The position numbers were made by a program, and so were the translations under genes. From positions 1,525,292 through 1,589,291 of the forward strand of contig SSBO01000014.1 of NCBI GenBank assembly GCA_005281725.1: 64,000 nucleotides of DNA, in the 5' to 3' direction. This DNA comes from Wuchereria bancrofti (Eukaryota; Nematoda; Chromadorea; Rhabditida; Onchocercidae). Under the pieces are notes generated by a model that saw nothing but the letters and a program-made list of their open reading frames with translations, ran no database searches and was not told where the DNA came from. This document shows positions 11,866-24,200 of the stretch, one piece after another (the first letter of the stretch is position 1; the number at the start of each line of letters is the position of its first letter).

Positions 11866-13845
11866 CTCTTGAACTTTCTTTTCCTTCTCTTCCAGATTGG
11901 TATTTGCAACAGCTAAATCCTCTTGTGCTTTATCTAAATCATTTTCCGTTTGCATCATCTTTTTTTGGGTATCTCGAAGCTCTTCCTCGATTCGTTCCAA
12001 TTTATCCGTCATTTGTCGTACTTTTTCTTCTGCAGCATCGGCTCGATCGAGAGCATTATCCTTGGAAATAATTTTAATAAAATTCATTTTTTTACTTTCA
12101 ATTATTATTTCAAACATTTCGAAATGAAGTGAAGAAAAAAAAAAGATCTAGTTTTTTTTTTTTTTTTTTTGCAAAATATATAATTCATAATGAATTAACA
12201 ATAATACAAAAATTAATCACAATTAGTTTTCAATTAAAATATTTCATTATAATTGAAATATTTTTGAAATAGAAAAATTTTTCTTCATTATAGAATAGTA
12301 AGAAGTAAATGTAGCATTTAATTTGGATAGATATTGATTAAAATGATAGAAACTTTATTCAAATATTTAATTTAAAAATTTTTTTTTAGTTTAAAAATGT
12401 CTGCATGATTTTGGAAATATTAGCTGAATATATTTTATAGTATTTATATTAATTAACTGATATAACCAAATAAAATATCTTTTGGGATGAATGGAATTTT
12501 TACTTTGATCACATTTTTGAATTTTTTTCAGCGTAACATTTGGATATACAAATTCTTAAATCGTCTTAAAATTTGATCCATTTTACAAATATATCATTAC
12601 ATTATTAACAAAAAAAAGAATCATTTAAGTATTCTAATTCAGTTTTCAAGTATTGAATATCTTTTGAATGGTTATAGAACTATACTTTTGCTTAATACAA
12701 ATTACATATTTAATCATTTACCTAATAATATCAATATTTGCTCATAAACAAAATACATTAACATTTCTATATTCATACCTTTCATAGGTGTAAATTATTT
12801 TTACTGATCAAATAAATAAGTAATTTATTGACTTTTATTTGTTTAACTTTTCGACTTTGAAATTCTGTTTAATCCATCCAATTATCACTCTTCTCAATAT
12901 CTTTTAGAAAAAAGACTGACAAAAAAATTTCATTAATGTTACTAATGAAATTAATGGATTAAAATTGGACTGAATTTAATAGAAAAAAGGGTTATATAAT
13001 TTATAATAAAAAAAGATTTCCTCAAACATTTCATCCTTCCATTCCATTTTTATTGCCATTTTTGAACTGAATTTATAACAAACAGAAATTTTCTAAATTA
13101 TATGACAGAAAAATCGGTTTTTTTTTGTAAAAAAGATTCAAATTTAGTAATACTAAAAGGATTGAACAAAAAAAAAAAACGAATATAAATTGTAACAAAT
13201 TTTCCTCATAATTATTGAATGTATCATTAATTTTTAGTAATTTTTTGCTACTTTTTGAAATCCAAACAATTATGGATTATCAATTTTTGTTTTCACATTT
13301 AGTAATTATATTCTTCTGCATCGTAGTTCTTTTTTTTTTGAATTAAAATTGGACAAAATTGCTCATTCCTTTTATAACCTAAGTTAAATTTTTAATTTCT
13401 TAATTAATTTATAGCTTTATTGTTTAATTCATTAACCCTATATTTTTAATATCTAAAATGTTAAAAGTAATAGTATGAAATTTTCAATTTTTTTTTCATT
13501 TATCAGTATGATGATATGATGAAAATACTTCTTTCTTTCATCATTCAAATTAAAATTTTAATTTTAATATTTAATTTCAAATTAAACCATATAAATCATT
13601 AATCTTACATTTTTAATATCTAAACGCATTAATTGTAAAAATTTTTATTACTTATTTGCCATTTCTTAGATAAAACCAACAATATTTATCATTTTTCTTA
13701 TCATCCATGCAAATTTTTCAATTATCTATAATAAGCAAAAAAAAAAGAAAAAGAATTTTATCAATATTTTGCAGCAAAAAAAAAAAAAAAAGATTAATAC
13801 CTTCTCGATTTTCATCGCCTGCATCTTTTTCTTGATCGCATCCAT
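11866..13845 (-). CDS. lev-11: Tropomyosin, first two coding exons (partial gene)
   Basis: Tropomyosin is the coiled-coil actin-binding protein of muscle thin filaments. Exon 1 is 13801-13845 (15 codons, starting [15 protein letters not shown]). Exon 2 is 11866-12060 (65 codons, with [17 protein letters not shown] and [20 protein letters not shown]). Both are in phase 0 and bounded by GT/AG. Together they give residues 1-80 of a protein whose family length is 284, with unbroken heptads and near identity to nematode muscle tropomyosins. The intron between them is 1.74 kb. The remaining 204 residues are not found in 1-11865, so the gene continues beyond the left edge or is broken. The symbol follows the C. 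elegans orthologue. The start is sure: the full N-terminus is conserved and a splice-acceptor consensus lies 53 nt upstream. Confidence 0.93.
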
Positions 13846-13897
13846 TTTTGCTTGAGATTATAGCAGTTTAATTTATTCAAATATCAAAAATAAGCTT

Positions 13898-13912
13898 TCT
13901 GAAAAAAAAAAA
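13898..13912 (-). promoter_or_regulatory. Splice acceptor 53 nt before the tropomyosin ATG
   Basis: On the minus strand a run of 11 T followed by CAG ends just before 13898. Nothing coding lies upstream, so this is either a 5'-UTR cis acceptor or a spliced-leader trans-splice site. The latter is common in nematodes. Confidence 0.5.
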
Positions 13913-14088
13913 GAATAAAATAAATTTTGCAATTGAAAAAAACAAAAATGAAATGAAACGTAACGTAGCGAGAAGAAAAATACAAATTTTCGAGAAAATT
14001 TTTAAAACAAAATGTGAAAGATCAGTAAGATGAGCTAAAACAACTGCAGTGGATACGATGATTTACAATGATAATAATAGTATATCAT

Positions 14089-14139
14089 GTGTGTATGTAT
14101 GTATGTATGTGTATGTATGTGTGTGTGTATGTGTGTATT
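14089..14139. repeat. (TGTA)/(TG)n microsatellite
   Basis: TGTA units pass into TG units. Confidence 0.85.
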
Positions 14140-14342
14140 TCATGAATTCTTGCTATCATTGATATATTTTATCAACATTTTCAATTTTCTCTTGTTTTCG
14201 TTTTTTTTTTCCTTCTTTCTTTCTCATCTTTTCAACCATACATCCATTCTTTTCTAATTTAAACATAAAATTCTGAAATGAAGAATAGAAATTTTTGAAT
14301 TAATAAGTTTCTTTCATTTAATAATTTTTCTTTATCAATCAT

Positions 14343-14450
14343 TGTTATTATTATCATTAACAGTAGCAACTACAACAATGGTAACAATAATAATAGTAAT
14401 AAAAATAATAATAATAGTAATAAATAATAACAATAATAATGATAATAGTG
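14343..14450. repeat. (AAT)n imperfect microsatellite
   Basis: AAT, AAC and AGT triplets, followed nearby by GGAA units at about 14480-14495. Confidence 0.8.
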
Positions 14451-14889
14451 GTAGGTAATAAGTAAATAAGGAAAAGAGGAAGGAAGGAAGGAAGGAATTC
14501 AAATACACAAATATGGACGAGATGGAAATAATCAAGCCATTTTTATCATTATCAACAACAATAATAGTAATAATATGAATGAATCAAATAAGTAAATAAG
14601 TAAGTAAGTAAACAAATAAATAAGTAAGAAAAGAAATAAGAATAATAATAATAATAGCAGAAATAGAGAGAAGATAATCTTTTCTCGTTTATATCGGATA
14701 AGAAGGAAAGAATTCCGTTTATTACAGCCAAATGGAATTTTTGCTTTTCCAATTGCTTACTTATTACTTCGTTGGTATTCTTATATCTTTCCGGTTAAAA
14801 GTTCCTCCTTACACACATACTAACAGCTGTTACTTGTTAAAATTCTTCTGTCTAATGGTTTAGGAAGCCAAGCAAATAAATTCTTCTCT

Positions 14890-14892
<3 letters not shown>

Positions 14893-14924
<32 letters not shown>

Positions 14925-15625
14925 TACTAAAAAAGAGGGAGGAAAAGAGAATGAACGAATGATAAAATCAGATAAAAAGTTAAAGTTAATTAAAGAAAAA
15001 AAGAAGTGAAGGCGGATAAAAAAGTTATTAAATAGTTTGATGATATATTATACACACACACACACAGACAGACACACACACACACACACATACACACATA
15101 CATTGATATATGTATGAAATATGCTAAATTTAAAGAAAAGAATTGCAAAAAAAGATTTCGGAAAGAACAAAAAAAAAATTATTTTCTTTCGTTTCTTTCT
15201 CTTTCTCTCTCTCTCTCTCTCTGTCCCTCTCTCATATTCTTCTTACAAGAATAATGAAAAATTGTGAGCAATACTGATATACGAAAATATCATCGTCGTA
15301 ATATCACTTTTTTTTTTGTAAAAATAACTTCCATCTCTTTCTCGTTTTCTCCTCTTAATTTTTATTCGCTTTCTTCCTCTCCCTATCCCCTTCCCTCTCT
15401 CTCTCTCTCTTTGTTTTTCTTCTCTTTTTAACTTTTTCTTTTTTCAAAAATTAGAAGTGACAATTCTTGTATTGCTAAATTGATAAAATATAATTGAGAA
15501 TGAAAAAAAAAAGTGTATAAATATATTTCTTTTTTACATTAATCCTTCTTACTTAAAACTTTTCCTCCTCTTTTCTCTCCCTCTCTCTCCCTCTCTCTCT
15601 TTCTCCCTCTCTCTCTCTCTCTCTA
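14893..15625. repeat. Series of four CT-rich blocks with a CA microsatellite
   Basis: Nearly pure pyrimidine blocks occur at 14893-14926, 15201-15232, 15393-15411 and 15571-15625, with a CA repeat at 15051-15100. Read along tropomyosin they are GA-rich tracts 1.0 to 1.8 kb upstream of its ATG. Confidence 0.75.
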
Positions 15626-17346
15626 CACATTGTTTGCATATATTTATATATGTTTATGTGTATATGTTGAAAAAAATTAAACATTTATTAAAAGTACTAC
15701 TATTCAACCAATAGTTGGTATATCATTTCATGCTGCATTCATTAAACTAAATAATTGCTAAAATTAAAATTAAACTAACAAAAAGAAAATTTTGTAGAAA
15801 AAAAAAAGAAACATTGTTACGGAGGAAGTATTCATTTTTATTTTTGAAAATGCTTAGAAAAAGTTTTTAACTTATCATTTTTAAAATGTTTATTGAAAAT
15901 TTGTGATAATCAAAAATTTTATCATTTTCGAAATATTTATTGAAATTTTTTGATATATAATCTTTGATATATAATCTACATTTTTGAAATATAATCTAAA
16001 GATATATACACAAGCTGTAACATATGATAGATAATAACTGATAAGGCTGATTATAGTGATAAAGTGGATATCTATGTAAACATGGCGTATGTAATATGAT
16101 AAAATGGAAAAGATAAGATAATAATGATAAACGATATGTTTTGAAAGTATATGGCGTGAATTTTTAAACTATAATTTAAAGATATGCATAAAAGATAGTG
16201 AATAAAGATAAAATAATCATAAACAATGACGTAGACTTACGTACGTGTATTTACCTATACCTGTAATTAATTATTTTATTCAATACAGTCAGTTAATGAT
16301 TACTTTCCCTTTATTAAACACTTTACTTTTTTTTGAAAATAATTTTAAATGAATCGAAATATTTCTTGTTTTTTCCCCTAAAATTTTTACAATCACATTT
16401 CTACAACTCATTTATTTTTTTCTATTAAAATTAAAATTAATTAAAGTTTCCATCAATTTTTTTTTTACATTTTTTCATTTTTTGTTGTTAAGAAAGTGAT
16501 TTTTTTCTTTTTCAAAGAATGATAAAGTATTAAGTTTTTGAATTTTTGAGAATAAATTTTATTTTTATTTTTTTGTAAAATCATAGAAAATAATAAATTA
16601 ATTTGCTATACTTTCAACATATATTAATTACACTTTTCAATGAAACTATTTAGCTTTTCTTCTTCCTTTCATTCCTTACTTAATTTATTTTCTGACAGAC
16701 TAAATAATTATCAAATAGAGTAACTTCTTTTTTTTCTTCTACTACCAATTTGCTTATTTTATAAATTTTTGCATAAACAATTAGTAATGTGAATGAATAA
16801 TCTCGAAAAATGAAATTTAATTATCGAAAAATTAATAGAAATAAAATTAATTTGGATAAAATGTCACATCTGTTATTGTTAATTGTCAACTGCTTATCAT
16901 TTCTATGATATCGGTAAGGATAATAATCGGAAAATTTTATAAAATATTATAGAAATAAAAGAATTATTCATAATACTAAATTAGAAATAATCGAACATAT
17001 TTCTATCATAAATATTCTATCAATATATTTTACTATAATTATCTTTCGAATAATTTTAAAAATACAAATAAATATGTCTTCTTCTAATTTTATCAATTTT
17101 ATCAGCTATATCTTTTCTTCCTCGATTAGCAAATCAGTAATTTTCGGAAGAAAAGTAATCCATGAAACAAAAAATATTTCAAATATTTTCGACAAAATTT
17201 TTTTTTAAAAAAGTCAGAGCATAATGAAGTATAATGGAATGATATATTTTTGAAAAAAAAACATCGAAATATGATCATTTATTGGAAAAATAACAAAAAA
17301 AATAAATAAAAAAATAAGAATTATTTTGCAAAATTGTAAATTATAA

Positions 17347-17687
17347 TCCAATAATTATATTTTAAAAGAATTCTTCTTTTTAAAAACTAATTTTATTTTA
17401 ATGGATTTAGTCAATTACTTTCAAACTATGATGATAGGAGGACGATTTTGATAAAAAGACTTGAAAATTTAATATTTGTATTTTTAATATCAATTGATAA
17501 ATAATACCAGTTAAAGNTCCAATAATTATATTTTAAAAGAATTCTTCTTTTTAAAAACTAATTTTATTTTAATGGATTTAGTCAATTACTTTCAAACTAT
17601 GATGATAGGAGGACGATTTTGATAAAAAGACTTGAAAATTTAATATTTGTATTTTTAATATCAATTGATAAATAATACCAGTTAAAG
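17347..17687. repeat. Perfect 170-bp direct duplication separated by a single N
   Basis: 17347-17516 and 17518-17687 are identical base for base, with one unresolved base at 17517 between them. No mismatch over 170 bp of AT-rich intergenic DNA, plus the N, points to two overlapping contig ends left unmerged in scaffolding rather than to a biological duplication. Confidence 0.93.
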
Positions 17688-18286
17688 CTCTTTTTTAACT
17701 TAAAATAGGACTTCAAATAGTCCTTTAATCCATTTAATGAGGTTATCAGGATTTTTAAAAGAAAAAAAAAAGAGAAGAAAATCTCTTCGCAGCTGCTAGG
17801 CTAAATCATTTATTTTCATCCATGTTAAAATATTTTTTTTTTCTTTTTTAATGGAATGTGAGTGAATTCCATTATGAATGTGTGCTGTTTGTTAACAATT
17901 TCTATTTTCTGGCTATAGTATACTTTTCCTAGTGGATAATTTTATTACTCAAAAAAACCATTTTTTTTTTTAACGAATTCAGTCCCTAAGAAAAACGAAT
18001 CACATGTTTACAGCAACGTCATTAAATGAAATTAATGTGAAAAGCAAGACTTGTTTATCAGTTTATTTGGGCAATTAAAAAAGGTAACTTTTTGAAATGC
18101 TAGTAAAATCTTTTAACATTACACAGATGATATGACAAAATAATTACAAATAGAGTACGAAACACTGTTATTATTATTGTAAATAACAAATTACAATAAC
18201 GAGATTAAAGCAAAATAAAGTCAACCTACCACGTTCAAAACTATTTACCAATATTAGAAATTTTTAAAAGAAAAAAAAATCCTGGA

Positions 18287-21200
18287 TCATCGCAAAAAAC
18301 AAGGAATGAAGATCAGAAGGCCAGCTTCACCACCACAAATTGCCAACTTTCCGGATGGTTCACTTACAGCTAATCGATTCAGTGATTCTGTACGAAGATC
18401 TAAGCTAAACTGTGATATAGCAGTTTTACCAATCTAAAAAAAAGAAAACCTGATTTGAAGAAGATAAAAGATACGATTAATATTTCGCAATTAAGATTAG
18501 TATTTCATTTAAATTAATATATTGAAGAAATAACTAATTGTGCATTAAAATAAAAACTAACTCCCGTGATATTCATGTAAAAAACTTCACTAATAGCAGC
18601 AATTGCAAAAATAAAATTTAAAAACTGGATACTAAAATTAGATTAACGACTATAAAAATAAATAAATAAATGAATACAACTCATTAAGCAGTTAGGTATT
18701 TCGGCTCAAATTCTAGCTTTAATCACTCAAGCAGTTTTTTTTTTTCTAACTAGGACTTTATAAATTTACGAAACCTCTCTTATTCTTATTAGATTTTATT
18801 AAATATGCAAAAATTAATATACTTTAATATCCTCAAAACAAAATTCGAGATGCGACTTTTCAGCACACAATTGTAAATTTGTCTGAGGTGGAGGAAACCT
18901 CGCTTCATTTTCACATTCGGCACTATCATCGGCATTGACATCATCATTTAAAGGTAGTACAACGGCCTGTAATTTTGTTAAACCATTAAATAATTAAAGA
19001 TGAAGCTAGCTGGTCAAGATTAAGTAGTACCGTTAACAAATGCTTTCGCGAAGACAAAAAAAAAACTAATTTAAATCAATTACACTTAATAAAATGATCG
19101 AAGTTCATAGCTCAAAATCCAAATTTTCTTCCTTTCTCTGTGATGAAATACGTGAAACTCTTTATGAATTTATAAGAAACCATCATCCATTTCTCCTCCA
19201 TTCATACATCTCACAAAAATTGTTTTCATAATTATTTCCACTGGGGACAGATTTAGATTTAATATCCGTTATCGAAAGAAAAAGAAATCCAGAAAAACTT
19301 TCTCTTAAAAGTATCGTAAAACATACCTTCGCCAATGGTACTTCCTCAGATTTCCTCACTAATGTGAGGACAACCCGGCACGCATTAAATACAAAATCTT
19401 TTTCCGATCCAATAGCAGCCAACCGGCCATTTAAAGAGACTTGAAGACGACCATCTGCTCCAGCTGATATTATTGCGCCTGTCTTTGGACAAATACACAT
19501 ATCCCAGAGTTGTACTTCATGCCTAAATTTAAGAAAAAAAGAGAAATTTAAAACTAAATAATAAATAATCGATTAGTAGAAATCCAGCATTTTATTTCAC
19601 ATGTGAAGAAAAGTTTAAGGAGATTATTTAGAACTGAAATTTAGTTTGTCCTGATATGAAATAATAAATTATAATATTTGTTTCCAAATTTTCTTTCTTC
19701 CAAAAGTTATGAGCTCATTTCTTACATAAATTTTCCAGCATTTTACATTTAATAAATACAAACTTATTAGCCAATGGAACGACGAAGAAATTCTCTTTTG
19801 ATGAGCCTAGTACAATGTAACATGTACCGCAAGTTAGATGCACGCCACTAAGAGTAAAATCTTGTTGATAGCTAAATATACCATTGAAAAGTCCCTCTCG
19901 TGAATAAACCTATAATTGGAATATCTAGAAAGAACCTTTTTAGATGATTCAAAACTTTCAAATTGAAATAAAAAATTCACGAAAATATAAAATTTGCATA
20001 TAATATACCTGCATTCCGGCTGTCCTTTGTGCACTTTCTTCAATCACAAATGTTAGCGTGGCCAAATCATATATTCTAATTAATTTTTCTCTGAATGATA
20101 CAGCTACTGAAATGGAATGCGTATATAATATAAAAAACAAAAACAATCATTAATAATATATGGAATGAAAAATTACTGAGAAAAATGAAATGTCAATTTT
20201 CAGCAATTCGAATTCAGAGAATTTTTTGACAAACTTACATTGTCCCATTCCACAGAAAACAACACTCAAAGGAGGAGATAACCATTCAGTGCTATATATG
20301 ATTTTTGCTGATGTTGTACTCTCATTCAAATCCCAAATTAATACATGACCTTCAATATTTTCATCAAAGTTCTTTCATTATTATATTTATCAATTTATGC
20401 ACAAGGTAAAATCAACTAAAATCTAATGTTAAAAATTTTCCATTTACTAAATATATTGAAAGAAAATTTCGTTAAGAAATATTCATCTAAAGGCTAATTT
20501 CGATAATACCAAACAAAATGGATTTAGAAACATAGAAACATATTGCTCACATAGTTTTGATTCACTTCAATTTCAATATAATACTGCTATCTTATTTATT
20601 CAATTAAATCTAAAAAAATTAATTCTTAAGTGGAGAGTTTACAGAAATGCAAAATACTCTATGATATGTACCTGATGCAGAAACAGATGCCAATTTATTA
20701 GAACCACCTTTTTCACTCCAAGCAATTGAAATAATTGGTATATTGTTACAACAATCAGGGCAACAAAGAATTAGATCAGGTTCAGCACAACGATATACCA
20801 ATGGGTTATTATCATTGATTGAGGGAACTGGTATATCACTACGTATACTAAAATTTTGCAATTAAATCTAAATTTTATAAGTACATATAAATTAATCCCT
20901 TAAAAGTTCTTTTTTCAAATTCTAAATATACTAAACATAATGAATAATCTGTGTGACTAGGAATCCTGAATTAAAATTATTGTATTACTTACAAAAGTAA
21001 GCTTACTGCCTGCGATCTATGTTTTCTTCTTACTGGTAACATTTTCCTCAGTCTCCTTGTCCCCAAAACTTTTACACCTAGCTTAAACAAAAATTCTGTA
21101 TAACTCGAACAGAAAGTGAACAAGAACTGGAATTGAAATCAAACAGAATAGAATTAAACTAATATTAAATTCCTTAAATTCTACCTGCATATAAAAAATA

Positions 21201-24200
21201 ACTATGATGAAGCAAATTCACTAACCCATAGAGCGAAATTGGACTATTCATACCACCGACTGCAAGAATACCAACAAAATTTGACAACTTGCTATCGTGT
21301 TTAACAGAATTTCGCAACGATGGGCACCAAGCTGTACAAAGTATTGTACTGTGATTCACTTCCAAAAGAAACCAAAAAGAAGCAGAGATCCTGAAATGAT
21401 AAAGACTGAATTTATTATAAAAGATACAATTTTGTATTTTTTTAAAATGAATTAGATATAATCATTATTATTAGACTATTACTACATAGTTATTTTTATA
21501 GTAAATTGCAGCAAGACAATTATACCTTTCCGATTTATTGTCATACAACCAAAACTGCACATAATCAGTATTGTTTTTCCGATCTTTTGAAATCAAATAT
21601 TCTTCATCAGTAAACACCGTAACAGCTACACACTCACGACCTGAATTTTTCGAACAGGAAAGTGATGATATATATATATAATAGTAAATATAGAAAGTTA
21701 TAAGAAATGAAAAAAAAGGTATATACAATAAAACTACCTAGAACAAAATTTTTTGCGACAATTCTATATTATGTATATCATAAGCAATTATTTTATCTGA
21801 TTTATACCGTTTATTTTATAACATTCATTTCTTTCATTAAATTCCGTTATTCAAATTAATTTTTTTTTTTTTTGGTTTCAAAATGTTAGTATTGCAAAAC
21901 AAGAAATATCCTTAAAAAACGGCCACTGTCGGAACAACTAACCATCTTCCAGTTTTCGTGGACAACTTTTAATCGTTGATATTGGTCCTCCACAGTATGC
22001 AATTGAACCAATTTCGTGTATATTATTTTCAGTTAACATAAAATGCCTAAAATTATTCATTTGAAAATAGATTTCTGAAGAAGAGATGAGATTGATATTC
22101 CGGAATGGGAGTAGACGGAATTGAAATTACCAAAGTACCAACATTACCTGGACACTCAAATAACCAGCTTGCTTTCTCGAACCGAAGAAAATGCATGTTA
22201 GATACACTGAATACCAATCTACTTAATCGTAAACTTTATTTTGCAAACCGTTTAAGGTATTTAGCTTAAAAATTAATTTAATTCAGAATTAGTCATTACT
22301 AACTTACGCTTTCCTCGTCTTGCAATGCAAAGGTTTGGGCACAAAAACTGGCAACCTTTGCTTTTCTTCAACTATCCGATCTTTCTGAACATCTTTCACA
22401 CCTCTAGTTCGCCTTTCATTTGATGATGTTGGCTGCCACTCATCACTATAGCCAGAAGGAAGCATTACAGGAATGGAGCGCTTATCAAGCATTATATTCA
22501 AATCTTCACTGCAATTTAGAAAAAAAATGTAAAAATTTGAAACTTCACAAATTTTCTACTCAAAATGTTAGAGTAAAATGAAAATATAGAAACCAGAAGG
22601 ATAACAAACCTGAAATCGCAGGCTGCAATACGCTTGAAATTATTTGGATGATGTTCAAATTGGACAAGTAAATCACAAAGAGATTCCTTTTCTTCCTGTG
22701 CTCTAAGTAACTCATTGGCTCGATCGATTGTTTCTTGGTATTGCAATAAGTCACAAGGTGTTGGAGCACTTGCTAAAAATTTTTAATAAATCATCATAAA
22801 AATGAATAGTCGATAAAGTTACACAATGGATACACAAAAAAGCAGATCATTTCTTGACATCAAACTAAATCTTTCAAAATGATCTGCTTTCAAGAGAGAA
22901 AGATTCGACAAATAAGACAAAGTGCCATGACTTCAAAAAAAAGTTCTGTGACAAAAAGTCTTCTAAAGTACCTTCAAGATTTGCACTTTTAAACTTGAAT
23001 CGCTTAACTCCATCAGTCATTTTCATGCGTGAACTTTTCTCTGGCAAATATTCCTGTGCTATTGATGCCACCTTTTGCTTATCGGATTTCCTATTCTACA
23101 ATTAATAAAAATAGAAAAAATCTAAACGTTTTTTAAATACTAGTAAAGTCTGTCAAAGAAGATTCGATTTGAATAGACACTTATAAATGCTAAACAAACG
23201 ATTAATGCCAACAATTCTGTAACTTCTTTTGAGAAATGAAGCTGAGTGGAAAGAATATTACTTTAATTTAACGATATCCCTTAACTTCCACCAAACAGAT
23301 AAAATATAACAGACATCCAGCAAAAAAGACGCTAATTCCGCTTGGAGTCAATTTTCTACATGAGGAAACTGAAAGAATAACTTAAAAAAAAGAGCTTATA
23401 GAAATAATTTTTAATAAGTATACTTTCTTGAATTTCTTTGAGATATCCATATCCAATTCATCACTTTCTGAATTTCCAGAGTATGATTCATCGTCTGACC
23501 TGAAAATTACTAATGACTATTATTCATAAAAATGGAAAACGTTCAATTAACTGCAAATTTTGAAAACCTTTGTCCTTTTCCCCTTATCTTCGGATTTGTA
23601 CATTTGGCTAAATGTTCACGACCATCTGCTACGGTGGTTGCATAGCCGCATTTCCAACATTTCCAAGGTAACTGATCCTGTAAAACCATTTACAAACTCG
23701 ATCAATTTCTACCAAATTTTGATATTTTTTCCTTTTAAACACAGTGCGTACATTTAAACAACCAAGCGTCTTTTGAACACAGTGCATTTAAAAACAAAAA
23801 AAAAATGTATATTAGGTTATCATATTCTTCTGCAACCATATTTAAATCATAGGAATTACTTGATATGAATTACTAAAAAGTACCCTCTCTTGACCACATC
23901 TTTCGAGATGATATGATAACGCATAGAGATGCCCGTATTTTTGTGTACAATTCAGTGTTTCGGCATTCAAGCATGGCAAAACTTCCAATGCATTCATTGA
24001 AACCCGTAAAATTTTTGCCTTTGTGACTTTATCAAGTGCTCGAAATGCATCAGCCTTACCCTATCAGCAAAAAATATTATAATATGCAATAATGACATAA
24101 GCTTTCAGTCATATGATTAAGAGGCTATTTTCCTATATTACCTAAAGTTTGAATTAAACTGACAAATTTGCATAGCACTTCAAAATCTGAAATCAGTCAT

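Larger units (their letters stand above)
13846..18286. other. Upstream region of tropomyosin / downstream of the WD40 gene
   Basis: No gene is visible. The stretch holds simple repeats (TG at 14089-14139, AAT at 14343-14450 and 14544-14660, CA at 15051-15100), four pyrimidine blocks between 14893 and 15625, and the assembly seam at 17517. The left part should contain the tropomyosin promoter. At the right, TTTATT at 18062-18067 reads AATAAA on the minus strand, about 220 nt after the stop of the WD40 gene, and could be its poly(A) signal. Confidence 0.6.

Noticed and set aside
11897..12132. Open frames on the plus strand over tropomyosin exon 2
   Set aside because: Antisense shadows of a clearly conserved coding exon.
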